Shown piece after piece: positions 50,590 through 62,503 of a stretch of DNA of 64,000 nt. The DNA lies in the NCBI GenBank assembly GCA_019614645.1, contig JABWDB010000009.1, positions 8,537,501 to 8,601,500 on the forward strand. The letters are read 5' to 3'. Position 1 is the stretch's first letter. Each line of letters starts with the position of its first letter. A model generated the notes under the pieces. The model saw nothing but the letters and a program-made list of their open reading frames with translations. It did no database searches and had not been told where the DNA came from. Source of the stretch: Stratiolaelaps scimitus. Lineage: Eukaryota; Arthropoda; Arachnida; Mesostigmata; Laelapidae. Both the position numbers and the translations under genes were made by a program.

Positions 50590-53576
50590 ACGCTCCCCGG
50601 GACAGGGGACCGCGATGCCTTCGCGGTAATCAGGGCTCGTTCATGCAGTGGATCGGGTCGTCTGGCGCGCAAGGCAGCGGCTGCCGCAGTGGGAGTCGAG
50701 GAGACGGCTGACACCGAATAGACAGGGAGGGACGACAGCAATAGCTGGTCATTGTCATCGCGGAGGAAATCAGCCGTGCGATTCGTTCCGGTGACGTCGT
50801 CGCGGGGAGCGAGCGGACGCCTCGCGATTCTGAGATCGTGGCGACCATCGAACGGTAGACGGCGAAAGAATGGACAGGTCGACAGCGAGGGACTGGGCTT
50901 TGTCACTCACTTGGCCATACGGATGACGGTCGGTGGTGGCGTGCGCGCACACGGGGTGAATTTTCATGATTAGCGTCCACGGTGAGCGCTTTGACGTTGC
51001 GGCTTGCGTAGGGGAGCGGGATACGCAAAGAGGAGAGGATTGCTCGAGAGACATAAGACTTGGTGAACTTGACCATCGGATAATTGTTGTACGTTTGGCA
51101 ATACTACGTAACGAAGCCACTGTGTCAATCAACGTATAGTGAAATAAAGCGAGACGCATGCATGGATGTTTTGCTGTTGTCAATGGGAGCTTCGTTGTTA
51201 GCCTTTCATTCGGAAAGTCGGTATCAATTATCGTCAACACTGGTTTGTCTGTTATTGTCATAGTCATTCTTTGTGCTCATTAGTTCGCTACGGCCGAATC
51301 TCGCTGGCAACTCGGCTCTCGTGCAAAATACGCATCGGAAAAATATCGCAAGCCACCTGACACTTAGCTGGATGAGGATAACGCGAGGCGGCCAACGCTC
51401 TTCGGTCGTCGGGAGGGATGTGATCTGCGCCAGCTGATATGCTCGATCGATGGGAATTTTCTGCCCGGCCGTTCAAGGCCGTCTGTCTACGACGGCGAAC
51501 GCGTCGCATATCGTACGAGTGTATATTGCACCGAGAGGCAGAGGAGTAATGCAATGAAAAATTCGTTCTCACACAGGAACATCGCATAGGTCAATGAACT
51601 GGAAAATAGGGCTTCGTCGGAAATGGCGGGATTATTATTATCTGCAACAATGTTCGACGCTTCGAGACATTGTACGGGGGCGCTAGTTCTAAAAGTGGAC
51701 GAGAAATAGCTGTTTGATGGAAGAGTGAAAATTATTCCTACCATTGTTCCAACGCAAAACGTTGATATTTAGTGGAACGAAATGGAGATATATTTCACAG
51801 TAGACAGACACAACGACTAGCCCCCACCCACCCGCTCTCACACACACACACAAAGGGGCTGTCAGTGGTCAGACGTTCTACTGGCTCTACAATGGATGAC
51901 ATCGGCGAAATGTTCCCCGCTATGACCAGTTGGCGAATTCCGAGTGCGAAATCACCTTTAGCATTCATTCACAGCAACGGTAGTCCGTCAACTCGCTCCG
52001 GTCTGTTCAGTCCTGTTATATTTTCGCGATGGTGCTTGGGAGCACCACGAAATCGCCATAATGTATATAATCGATTATCTAACATATATATGTATATATA
52101 TATATATATAGCGAAACACTATTCATAAGGCGAGTCCACCTCTGCACCACTGAGATTTGGTATGCATTCGCTCAAGGGAAAAAATGGATAGTTTTTTTTC
52201 TTCTAACGCAACGAGCGTCATGAGCTCATTACCGCGAGTTCACTCGAGACACAGAGGGAGAGAGAGAGAGAGGTGCACTAGCGAACGATACTGAATTCTT
52301 TTCCAGAGCAACAGAGCTATTCGCGTCAGAGCCCGAGCACTTCGCCTCCTTCGTGCGGCAGGTAGATGGCTGCATACGGCGCGCTGAGGGGTGAACGCGG
52401 CGTTGTCGGGGGTAGTTAACGGCAACGTCGTCAATCAATATGCTCTCGCCGCTAGGGGCTTAAAGGAGAAGGCGGGCGGGGGGGGCGGCGGCTGCGCCGC
52501 GGTTGGTTTGGTGGCATGCACGGAGGCATATGCAGGAATAGCAACGCCCGCTCGGGGGTGTGACGTTAGGAGGTTTGAGGCCCGCGCGCGCGTGCGTCCG
52601 TGTGTTGTTGGTCGCTGTGCGCCGTTGTCACGACAATTTCTAGGGAGGGTGTGTATAGGCGCGTACACAGACGCCCCTCAGGGTACGCATGGCGTGAAGC
52701 GGAGCAGGTTGGTAACAGCATAACATCGCTACTTTTTGCTAAGGCTCGCTTCGTTGGCAAGCTAGCTACGACGCGCTCGTGCTTTGCCAACACTGGCAAA
52801 GGTCATAGAGATCATAAGGCAACGTGCGACGTGAAACCTGTTAATTGTGAGCGTTCATCCGTAGCTAATTGAACGGCTGTGTGAGTTGATTGGCCGCGTC
52901 AACAGCTGCTAGTTGAGAAATTGAAAACGGTACGTTGTAGCGGGCCTTCGATGAACTTCGTTTGGGTCGGTAGTTCTGCTCGTTCAGTCGTATAGCAGTG
53001 GCAATGCAGCGAGTTTAACAGTCACAATACAAGTTAATCACTACTCGACTTCCCCTCATATATATATATATATACACAGACACAACATCCATAAATTCTC
53101 TTTAGCCCAAGTGTGTTTTCGATAAATAAGAATTATGATTATTTGTATGGCGTTTGGGTAGGCAGAGTTGTGTTTCATGTGTGCATATGTTCCACATCAT
53201 ATTTCCATACGATCTGAAAGTGTCCCTCTGTGTCTTTGTCGCTTACTAGTTCGCCCTTATGAATATCGATTTGGTAGTGAGATTTGCCTGAGGCTATAGT
53301 ATGCAACGCCACGCGAGCTAACGTTACATCGTTCGACAACAGTCGTATAGGAGTATTTGAGCGCACGTAAAATTTAACCGTAACTGTCAACGCAAACTTG
53401 ATCTGAACGCACCCAGAACTCGATCTGGTTATAGCTTTCGTTTGATTCAGGTACGGGGACAAGCGGCCAATCCGCCTTTTGTTTAGTTTTCCTTCAATGC
53501 GCCCCTGTTTAATGTTAAACAGTGGGGTCTACAACGACGGTAGCAGCAACGAGAGCAGCGTCAACGGCGAAGGGCT
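50590..53576. other. Intergenic between scramblases 1 and 2, with a GC-rich patch
   Basis: No supportable coding gene. The stretch 52430-52720 is rich in GC and CpG (runs such as GCGCGCGCGTGCG) and could be the promoter of scramblase 2. A 3' UTR of scramblase 1 may reach the AATAAA at 51143. Confidence 0.5.
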
Positions 53577-56500
53577 ATGGCGGGCCCGATCGAGCAGCCG
53601 AAGACAGTGTGCCTGGATACTTCCGACGGGACACAGCAGCTCAGTGCTCGTGGCCAAGATAGTTCGACCATTCCTCCAGAGGGGCCACCAGAACTACCCG
53701 AAATGTCGCTGTGCCATTCGCTGCTAACGGGACCCTATGTTGTCGATGTGCCACCTCCCCCCTACGATGTTTCGGCGCCTCCACCGAACTACGGAATGGT
53801 GACGGACCCGTTTCCACCGCCGATTGTTGCACAACCGGACTCAGGCTCGGTTGACTTTGTGGGCGTGGGGCCCATCGTGTCCAATGGTAACTACTCTCTC
53901 TCTTTGCTCCACTGGTGTTTTTGTGTATTGCGAATCGTTGATCCGTTTTGACCCGTAGCCACGGACGTTTCACGGCCTCGTATGGACGATACTGTAGCGG
54001 GTTACGTACTAGCTTGTCGCATGTTGTTAATCATAGTTCAAGCATGGCACGTTCACGTTTAACTAGGTTCGATTTTTGTATTTCCTACGCAATCGGCAGA
54101 GTTCTACGAGCGGGGCCCAATGGATCATTTGAAATCGGTCGAGGAGCTTCGAATCAAGCAGGACTTGACGGTGAATGCTGACGGTAAGATCAAAATCATT
54201 TGTCCGCGCTCATCCATACGGCCGCTTTAGCTCACCACTGCCATATACCGATCGACAGTGACTCCACCATCTCCTCTGGTTTGCTGAAAGCTTCCATATA
54301 AGGGTGTGATTGTATCACATCGATCTGTCGGTCCCATTCAATGGAACCGAGTGCGGAGTAACCGATATCCTTCGCCAACTGTCCAGGTTGTCAAGGCTTT
54401 CTCTTACGTGCGTCATTACGAGGGAGCGGCTACCGGATATCAAGTCATTTGGCCCAGTCATTATCCCGTCTATTCAAGCGCCGTTCAACGTTCCTGACCT
54501 AATCGTTACGGCACATTCTGATCTGGCTTTGTCGCTATCCATACTTGGGCAGTGTCGTTCGAGAGATTGCATTGATCTGGCCTCATCAGATTGTCGTAAT
54601 ATTGTCAATTCGCTTATATACATACATATATATATATATTTTTTTCTTTTCATTTGCATTCAAGCTAATATAACCTGCTGGTATAACCTGATTTTTTTTC
54701 TTAATGAAACTTTACTTCCGTTGAGATTAAACACAATCAATCCCTCGAATGTGCTCTTCGTTCCCCGCCATCTCTGCTCGATCAGATCTGTTAACCACTT
54801 CATCGTCGAACACAATCACAAAGTTTTACGTCGTCGACAAGCGAGCGCAGCTGATGTATACGGCCCACGCGGAGTCGTTTTTCGTATGCGATCGGTCATT
54901 TAATGTGCGAATTCGCGACTCAACCGGAAAGGATGTCATCGTACTGCGACGGCCGTTCCGCTGCTGCGGATGCTGTGTGCCCTGCCTCTGTCTGCAGGAG
55001 ATGACGGTGGAATCGCCACCGGGATGGCATATGGGCAGTGTTCAGGAAAACTGGAGCGTACTTACGCCGTCATTTACTGTTCGCGACTACCAGGATAAGC
55101 CTGTCTTCACGATTACGACTCGATGCTGTCCTGGTGCAGTCATCTGCTACTCCGGACAGGACATCAACTACTATGTGAGGAACATTATAATGTAATGATG
55201 AGTAATTAGCAATAATGAAATACCCTCAACGCCGTTGGGACTTATAAAAAAAAGAGCTCCGTTACAGAGTCAATAATTCATGTATTTTTAATACGTCTAT
55301 ATGCAAATACAGCCATAAAACACAATCGCCCACATGTGTATTGTATTTTAATAAAGGTCAGTGCCAGGTGTGCATGCTCTATCGAATATCGTTAAGGCAA
55401 AGATTATAGAGTTTCTCCCGTGGTTTGCCCAGGTCCACGATAGCCGTACGGCCGAACAGGTCGGCTGGATACGAAAGCGTTGGAATGGCAACGCCACCAA
55501 TCAGCAACGGGACCCGCGACATACGCCGAACGCCGTCAACGCGTTTGGTGAACAGCAACTCACGGTGTCATTCTTCGTGCAGCTGCCGGTACAGCACAAG
55601 GCCTTGCTACTTTCGCTGGCTTTGTTACTGGTAAGTGACGACATCGTGTTTAACGAGCGTAATGATCATGTACTCGTAGATCATTACTGCCGTACTGCCA
55701 TGTAATTGGCTTTCTAGGCGTAGTATGCAGTGTGCTGATTGGTCGATAGGGAAAGAAAGCTATGAAGTCGATGTGTAGATGCCTCAATAAAGCGGTACTC
55801 TGGTTGGGTTCGCTCTCCTGGAAGAGTGGTGCGATTGAACCACCGGTTGAATTAGCATAACAGTATACACACACACACATGTATATATATAAAGAAGAAC
55901 ACGCCGACCCAGAAGAAGCCTCGTCGTAAATCCCTGCCGAAAAGGAGGTCCTCCTCTAATAAAGCCCTTAGCACTTCTCTGAGACCCATTTCTCGGCTTC
56001 TTAACGTAATATGTCCACGTGCAGCTAAGTGCTTGCAAGAACTTGTAAAAATGCTTGGACCGTTAATGTCTTTGATCTCTCCACTGAGATCTAGTGTTAG
56101 AAAGGATTCTAAATAACCAATATGAATAGTATATTCAACAATAATCAGAATTTTACCAATGTTAAAGATTGTCGGATGTGGGACGGTGTCCCTGAATTTA
56201 AAGTTCCTGGCCTCTATGGGATAAATGTCCCTGTCTTTAGCAATTTCGCCGCGCTTCATCTTAATGCTGGTACGGGGGGGCTAAAAAAGCCGGGGCAACT
56301 AGAAACTCTGCAAGATTTTCTTGAGGGTGAAGGAAGCTATCTGGACGCGGTAGTGGTGAGTGAAACATGGTTAAAAACGATTGAATACTGCGGCTATGGG
56401 ATCTCAGGCTACACGTACCTTGGTTCAGGTCGGGAGCTTGACAGACAAGGCGGCGGGGTTGGAATCTATGTGCATAACAAATGTAGTATTCTCGACTCGA

Positions 56501-59500
56501 TAGCAAAAAGTAGTGAGGATGGTAATGTGCAAGTAGCTCGTGTCCACGTTAGGAAAGCTGGTTTCGAGGGTTACCTCGTTGGTTTTTATTCCAGTCATTT
56601 CTCACATAGGGACTCCCTGCTCGACATGCTTGAACACATTCTTCCTGTGGGTGGTACTCTTCCTTGTATCCTTATGGGTGATTCAAACGTTAATCTGTTA
56701 AACGGCCCGTGTTCTGAAAGTTATTCTGGATTCTTCTCCTCTCGAAATTGCTGTCATGTTATTGACAAAGTCACCCGCCCGTCTTCCGGCACTTGCATAG
56801 ATCATATAGCCGTTTGCAATTGTGAGGAATACCTCGATATCTCTGCGGCAGTCTGGCGTACTCCTTTGTTTTCTGATCACTATCCGGTTACAGTTGCTAT
56901 AACGGGTAAGTCTGATGTTGATCCAGCGAGTGCTCCTCTAGCGGTGCAAGTCCCTGTTAAACAGCATGACACGGAAGGCCTTGTTCGTTTTGACTGCAAT
57001 ATTGGCCAACTTAGTTGGCTTAATGTACTTGACACTGAGGACGTTGAGATTGCCTTTAGTACACTCAGCAGCGAGCTGTCTACAGAATATGATAGATGCT
57101 TTGCCACAGTGGAACCAACCGCGCCCCAGTGTCGAGATAAATTCCAATTTTCCCCTGGTCTTCGCCGTCTTAGGACTCATGTAAACAAGCTCTACCGCTG
57201 GTACATTAAGGTGGGCTCCCATGAGTCTAAGACGGCCTATCGTGACAGTCTTCTCAGGTATAAGCGAAAGCTCCGGTGTGCCAGGACTTCCTTCTTCAGA
57301 AATCGGTTCACCCGCCTGCAGAGCAATAGTTCTAAATTGTGGAAATTTATCAATACCTCATGTGGAAGAGGTAGCAGTAAAGCTGAACTCCCTCGGATTC
57401 TCGAATCTAATTCTGGGCGTCTAGAGACACCACAGGCTATTGCTGATGAATTAAACCGGCACTTTGCTGCTGTCGGTTCAGACACTGTATCTGGGATAAA
57501 CGCCCAAGAAGACCTCCGACCAGAATTGACATCTATTTGGGGGGCTCAGAGTTCGACATTTGCGTTCTCAGAGGTTAGCTTATCGGAAACACAGAGGGCC
57601 CTTGATTCAACTAGGGCCAACTGGACTGTGGGGGCCTTGGGCATCCCGAGCACACTTATTAAGTTGTCCTCGTGGGTTCTCGCTCGCCCTTTAACACATG
57701 TTATAAACTTGTCCCTTAAAAACGGGATATTTCCTTCCAGGTTGAAGATGGCCAGAGTTGTCCCGCTTTTTAAAAATAAAGGTGATCGAAAGTTTCCCTC
57801 GAACTACCGGCCTATCTCGCTTGTTGACTATCTTTCTAAAGTGTTCGAGAAGGTGGTAATGTCCAGGCTTGAAAGGCATCTTAACTCGGCGAGTTTCTTC
57901 TCACCATGCCAGTTTGGCTTCCGAAGGGCGCGCTCCACTGAGCTCGCGCTCGCGCATCTCTGGCAGGAAGTCGCCGACACTGTTGAGAACGGTAAACTCT
58001 GTCTTGGGGTGATGCTGGATGTGGCGGCCGCCTTCAACTGCCTGCGCCACTCCTTTTTCCTTCAAATGCTAGAGTGCCTTGGCTGCTCACCCGAAGTTGT
58101 CAGATGGTTTCACTCATATCTCTCAGATAGGAAACAGGCGGTTGTGGTTGGCGACATTTGGTCATCATGGCAGGTGGTTAACATTGGAACCCCCCAGGGG
58201 TCTGTGCTGGGACCGTTTATGTTTGTTATTTTGATCAATTTCATTCTGCTCAAAATCTCGTCTGGCAATTATTGTAAGACTGTTGCTTACGCTGATGACA
58301 CCTCACTCCTATTCCGGATACGTCCGTCAGAACTGAACTCAGATATTCAGGCTGCGGCGGCGAAGGTTGAGGGAGTGGTGAAGACCTTTGAGCGGTTCGG
58401 ACTTGTTGTGAATACCAACAAAACGGGTTTCATTCTGTTGCGCCCACCACAAAGGACTCCAGTGATAGATCCGGTGTGGCTTTGCGGGGAGCCGGTTCCG
58501 ATGTCGTCTACGGTCAGATGTCTGGGCCTGACCATTAATGAGACACTGAAGTGGCAAGCCCATCTTGAGGCTCTCCTTCCCAAGTGTTATGCCGTTATTT
58601 CCTCGATCCGTCGCCTCAGAGATCGTGGTATTCCAGTGGAGGGGTTACTTTTAGTTTACAGAATGCTCCTGTTGCCTATCATGTGCTATGGGATCTCTAT
58701 CTGGGGTGGTGGCTATAAGACGATCATTCGCAGAACCGAGATTGTTCAGAATGACGCTCTAAGAGCAGTTTTTGGTAGACGTCGGCGAGACTCGGTTGCG
58801 GATGTTTTTGAGAAATTTGACCTGCTGCCTATAGGTAAGATTTACGTGGTTCATGTCGCACTTCTTGCCTTTAAGATGATGAGAGGAAAAATTCCCCGTG
58901 ATATTGCACTTCCAATCACCGCTGTCGTCAAAAGGTCTAACCGTCGGCCAACAACCTTCGAAACACCATTTGTCATAAGAGAACTCAGCCGCCATGCTCT
59001 TGCGCACCGCTTGCCTGCAGTCTGGGGCTCACTACCTCGCGAAATTAGAACCCTTACATCATCAAAGGTGTTTGCGCGGGAGGTCAGGAAGATTGTTTGT
59101 AAATAATTTAGAGGTGTCCTTTGGAGTATACTATAATGAAACGAAACAGAGAAAGTCTGTTTATTTATAATTGCGATTAAGGCATAGACTGAATATAATT
59201 TGTGTGGGCGTTGCCCCTTGTATACTGTTACTTTTATGATAATCAAAACATTGATGTAAATAATGCCGTTTCCAGAAATCGGTAGCATTTGAAATAATCC
59301 ATGAGACGACACTTTTTCGCTATTATTTTTACGAGAACTTAAGCGTTGTGATAAGACTGCAGTTCCGTTAATAAACCAAACCTTGTATTGTATTGTATTG
59401 TATATACCTATGAGTTAACGTGTATATTTTGCTACCTACCTTTTCAGGATTTCATGTTCTACGAAAAGACCCATATCCGGCAAGAGCAGAGCATTCGCTA

Positions 59501-59504
59501 CTAG
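53577..59504 (+). CDS. Phospholipid scramblase 2 of the array, 345 aa, with a LINE in its last intron
   Basis: Model: join 53577-53886, 54100-54183, 54786-55174, 55433-55630, 59448-59504, phases 1,1,0,0 as in the first scramblase, with exon 2 the same length (84 nt). An in-frame TAG lies upstream of the ATG. The N-terminus carries VPPPPYDVSAPPPNYG and FPPPIVAQP, close to PPAIVAQP in copy 1. The cysteine cluster RCCGCCVPCLCLQE is kept (about 191-203). The CC-x3-CC stretch before it in copy 1 is lost: here the site reads ESFFVCDRSF. Exon 4 is 12 codons longer and the Ca-loop region reads NAFGEQQLTVSFFVQL, without the usual acidic ligands. The membrane helix VQHKALLLSLALLL joins DFMFYEK in the 18-residue last exon. 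The last intron (3.8 kb) contains the LINE. Intron retention after exon 4 would add 25 codons to a stop at 55705, with AATAAA at 55786. Confidence 0.92.
55892..56116 (+). pseudogene. LINE ORF1, 5'-truncated C-terminal fragment
   Basis: Seventy-four in-frame codons end in TAA five nt before the ORF2 ATG. The start is very basic (KKNTPTQKKPRRKSLPKRRS) and the rest is compatible with the tail of a nucleic-acid-binding ORF1 protein. It has no start codon and is cut off at the element's 5' edge. It is called ORF1 from position and composition, since no domain is visible. Confidence 0.6.
56122..59106 (+). CDS. LINE ORF2: apurinic-type endonuclease and reverse transcriptase, 994 aa
   Basis: Performs target-site nicking and target-primed reverse transcription. 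The N-terminal endonuclease-exonuclease-phosphatase domain shows LNAG (about 47), VSETWL (E81), GGGVGIYV, MGDSN (D187) and SDHYP (251-255). The reverse transcriptase follows with NYRPISLVDYLSKVFEKVV, FGFRRARSTELALAH, motif A MLDVAAAFN (D633), GTPQGSVLGP (about 689) and YADD (723-726). A C-terminal region with GISIWGGG and a thumb-like tail ends the frame. No stop or frameshift interrupts it, so the copy is young or recently active. One oddity: motif A ends AAFN where AFD is usual, although the catalytic Asp earlier in the motif is kept. The clade (CR1, L2 or a relative) needs a tree. Confidence 0.93.
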   Translation: MNSIFNNNQNFTNVKDCRMWDGVPEFKVPGLYGINVPVFSNFAALHLNAGTGGLKKPGQLETLQDFLEGEGSYLDAVVVSETWLKTIEYCGYGISGYTYLGSGRELDRQGGGVGIYVHNKCSILDSIAKSSEDGNVQVARVHVRKAGFEGYLVGFYSSHFSHRDSLLDMLEHILPVGGTLPCILMGDSNVNLLNGPCSESYSGFFSSRNCCHVIDKVTRPSSGTCIDHIAVCNCEEYLDISAAVWRTPLFSDHYPVTVAITGKSDVDPASAPLAVQVPVKQHDTEGLVRFDCNIGQLSWLNVLDTEDVEIAFSTLSSELSTEYDRCFATVEPTAPQCRDKFQFSPGLRRLRTHVNKLYRWYIKVGSHESKTAYRDSLLRYKRKLRCARTSFFRNRFTRLQSNSSKLWKFINTSCGRGSSKAELPRILESNSGRLETPQAIADELNRHFAAVGSDTVSGINAQEDLRPELTSIWGAQSSTFAFSEVSLSETQRALDSTRANWTVGALGIPSTLIKLSSWVLARPLTHVINLSLKNGIFPSRLKMARVVPLFKNKGDRKFPSNYRPISLVDYLSKVFEKVVMSRLERHLNSASFFSPCQFGFRRARSTELALAHLWQEVADTVENGKLCLGVMLDVAAAFNCLRHSFFLQMLECLGCSPEVVRWFHSYLSDRKQAVVVGDIWSSWQVVNIGTPQGSVLGPFMFVILINFILLKISSGNYCKTVAYADDTSLLFRIRPSELNSDIQAAAAKVEGVVKTFERFGLVVNTNKTGFILLRPPQRTPVIDPVWLCGEPVPMSSTVRCLGLTINETLKWQAHLEALLPKCYAVISSIRRLRDRGIPVEGLLLVYRMLLLPIMCYGISIWGGGYKTIIRRTEIVQNDALRAVFGRRRRDSVADVFEKFDLLPIGKIYVVHVALLAFKMMRGKIPRDIALPITAVVKRSNRRPTTFETPFVIRELSRHALAHRLPAVWGSLPREIRTLTSSKVFAREVRKIVCK

Positions 59505-62467
59505 CGGCGATACATTAGCCTTAGTGAGGTGACGTGTTTGCTGAGGACTCTTAAAGAACAGTTACAGCCCCCTCTGACATCATTAGAAGGAAGTAATGGA
59601 CCGCCTTCTGACTCCGTATTCCAGAACCACAAGATGTAGTTATCATCAACGAGGATTGACGCCGATACCGACGACAGAATGCCATGAATATTCCTGTATA
59701 TTCAAGGGCAATTGGTAATGCCCATTGCTAAATTTCACCCCGAAGCAAGTATCGTAGTATAACGAGATCTACGAGACGCCGCAGTACTCACGGCCTTCCC
59801 CGCACACGGATTCAGGCCTCAGAAGAGACATCCATTCGTGGCGCATAGAGGCCGTCATGTAACGTGTGTTCCAACTCGACACGACGATCTATTGTCACCG
59901 GTCGCGTATTTGCATACAGCTGTTATCAACAAAATCTCTCGCTCCCGCTGCCCTTTAACTATGTGTCGTTTATTTGGATTTTACTTCACTTGACAATCGG
60001 CCTGATCTAAACGTTTCAACGTGTTGGCAACCCTTGACAGTGTTGTGTTGCACCCCCGAAGAGGTAAAAGTCCCCCAAAGAGTAACTTGAATATACTGAT
60101 ATCGTCAATGGGCAATATAGCTGTATAACGACAACTAACTATCACATGCTTGTGGTTCAGTTCAGCTCCTCGCTCGAGATCGTTCTCTGCCCTTTGGAGA
60201 GTAGGCCGAACACACGACATCGATCTCGGTCATCATCGTGGGGAATAACCCTTGAAACTGCACAAGTATCGCATTAGACGCGGTGCCCGATTTTGTAGAG
60301 AATGGACTCGCGCTAATTTCGAAAGGAAAGTCGAGGAAAACGAGCTGATGCAACTCGTAATTTGGTGAAGTGACCCAGTTCGAACATGTAGAAAGGGGCG
60401 ACTAATACACCTGGTTGGGTTAATATAGCATTACTTGCCCTAAAACTCCTCGTTTAAGCAAGGCGCACCTTAACCCAATTCAGTTAGCCACGAGTGAAAT
60501 TCGTCCGATTGGAACAATTCCGTCCTCGGCACGGGTGACAGCTCTAAGCAGGTTCACAGCGTTCACGAGCATGATTGAAGTTTTAGTCAAACTGGAAGCA
60601 GTACAGTCGTAATGTGGCACAAAACAAACGTGAAAGCCGCAAAAGCCGTCGGGCACCGAGCATCCCCTCGCGTTTTTATATATTGATCTGTCATCCTTTT
60701 TCATTCATTTTCACATTAATGCCATCTAGTACTGCCATCTCCCAGCAGCTCTGAGAACGATTAAGCCTTATCAAGGGACGGCTCTCTCTCGATCGCATTT
60801 TTTTCCCCGGTCTTGCTCTCCCTCGCCAGGTCTCTCTGAAGGTTGAACGTGACGTCGGGTCGGCCAGCAGCTATTTGCAGAAGGCTGTTATACCGTACAA
60901 ATATTCTACTATCCACCTCACCCATTGGATGAGGGGGCGGGGGGGTCCCACTCAATCATTATCTCAATGGCTTATAGCTAGCCATACAGGGGGGTATAGA
61001 CACCTCTCAGATCGCCGCGTTTTTGTCACCGCCCGGATCAGGTCCCGCCCATCGCTCATCATATCATACGAGACCTCGAACACCGTTCACGCTCGAAGCC
61101 ACCCTCCATACCCCCGCTCCGGCAAGGTCCGTGCACGCTCGGGACTAGACGTAAGAAGCAACGTCTATTTCCCGTTGGCTGTCTGCCTTTATCGAGATCA
61201 ATCTGGAACTATGGGAAAATCGAGAAATCTATCGTGCGCCGATACTCGGCATCATGTTCTATGAGAGCATCCTTCCAGTATCAGATTTGAGGAAATTGCT
61301 GACACCTGAGTTATTCGTGCTACGTGCGAATTGTGAATTTGATCCCGAGGATGTGATATAATGACACGTGATTACTCATTATGTTACAATGATAATTAAT
61401 AAATAAACAGATAAAAGGCAGACTAAGAGAAGGGCAACCAAAAACAGGGACAATCATGAAGTTAACTACTATATATCAAGTTATTTTTGTATTGTGACAC
61501 GTTAGCAATCGAGAGAAAGAGAGAGAGAGAATGAAAGAGAGCATTCAATTAGTAGCTTGTGTAAGTAATTATGTAGGTACCTAGATGAATGCTTACGATA
61601 GTTCCCCTTCCCGCAACGACGCACACGCATCCTGCGAAATCGACACAATAATACTTATTTTCGGAGTAGGTCGGTGATGACTTGCTCACTGAGATGGAAC
61701 GAAAGTACTCTTAGGCTAGCTAGATTATACAGTAAAATATCAAACTAATTCGTCAAACGACGTACAGCTTGTTCGACTTAGCATGCAGGACTTGGTTAAG
61801 GTATGCTGGGGGAGAATGCGTGCGATTTGTCTACTTACTAGAGACAGATCTCTTTTTAAGAATGTTTTTGCACTCTGACGCATATTGACTGGAGACTATC
61901 AATAACGTCTGAACAATAGGCTGTCAATGGCCCATTGTGCAAGCTAAAGTGATCCGGCACTTCAATAAGCATACGAGCTTCGGGTGTCGAGGCAAATACC
62001 TCTTCGATAGCGCAGGTAAATTCTCCGTAGTCTTTTCTAGTCTTTTATTCTCTTTTTCAGTAATCAAACAAGCTGAGCCAAACGAATAATCCCAGCGAAG
62101 TATTCGTCTTTGAAAGGCAATGTTCGAGGTTTTAAGAAAAAAACTCAGGTAAAAATCCTCGAACGGTATACGTACTCGCTAAAAGCAAGATAAATTAACA
62201 TAATTACTATTAATCGTCCAAGGGGACGCTCATGATGGAAATAATACAGTCAGCTTTAGTGACCAAAAGACCGACGAGAGTCGACCGTATCAATGAAGTT
62301 GCCTCACAGGAAGGTAAGTACATGGTTATATTCTAAACCTATATAAGTGGGCTTCAATTGCGTAGACTGAACTTCAACACGTACGATACCCATTTCACTA
62401 CAACACACATGTGTGCTTTTTAATCACGAATACAAGCGTACAGTAATTAATTTGTTGTTCTTTTATC

Positions 62468-62503
<36 letters not shown>

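Larger units (their letters stand above)
55888..59404 (+). mobile_element. CR1-like non-LTR retrotransposon (LINE), nearly full length
   Basis: The element contains the 3' part of ORF1, a complete ORF2, a short 3' UTR with AATAAA (59370) and a (TTGTA)n tail. Ending in a short tandem repeat rather than poly(A) is typical of the CR1/L2 group. The 5' boundary is estimated: ORF1-like coding starts immediately after a (CA)n(TA)n microsatellite near 55890, so the copy is probably 5'-truncated. Target-site duplications cannot be separated from the TA-rich flank. It lies in sense orientation in the last intron of the second scramblase. Confidence 0.9.

Noticed and set aside
50770..51267. Minus-strand 165-codon ORF downstream of scramblase 1
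   Set aside because: Low-complexity Arg/Ser/Thr-rich frame without motifs, in the probable 3' UTR or intergenic DNA.
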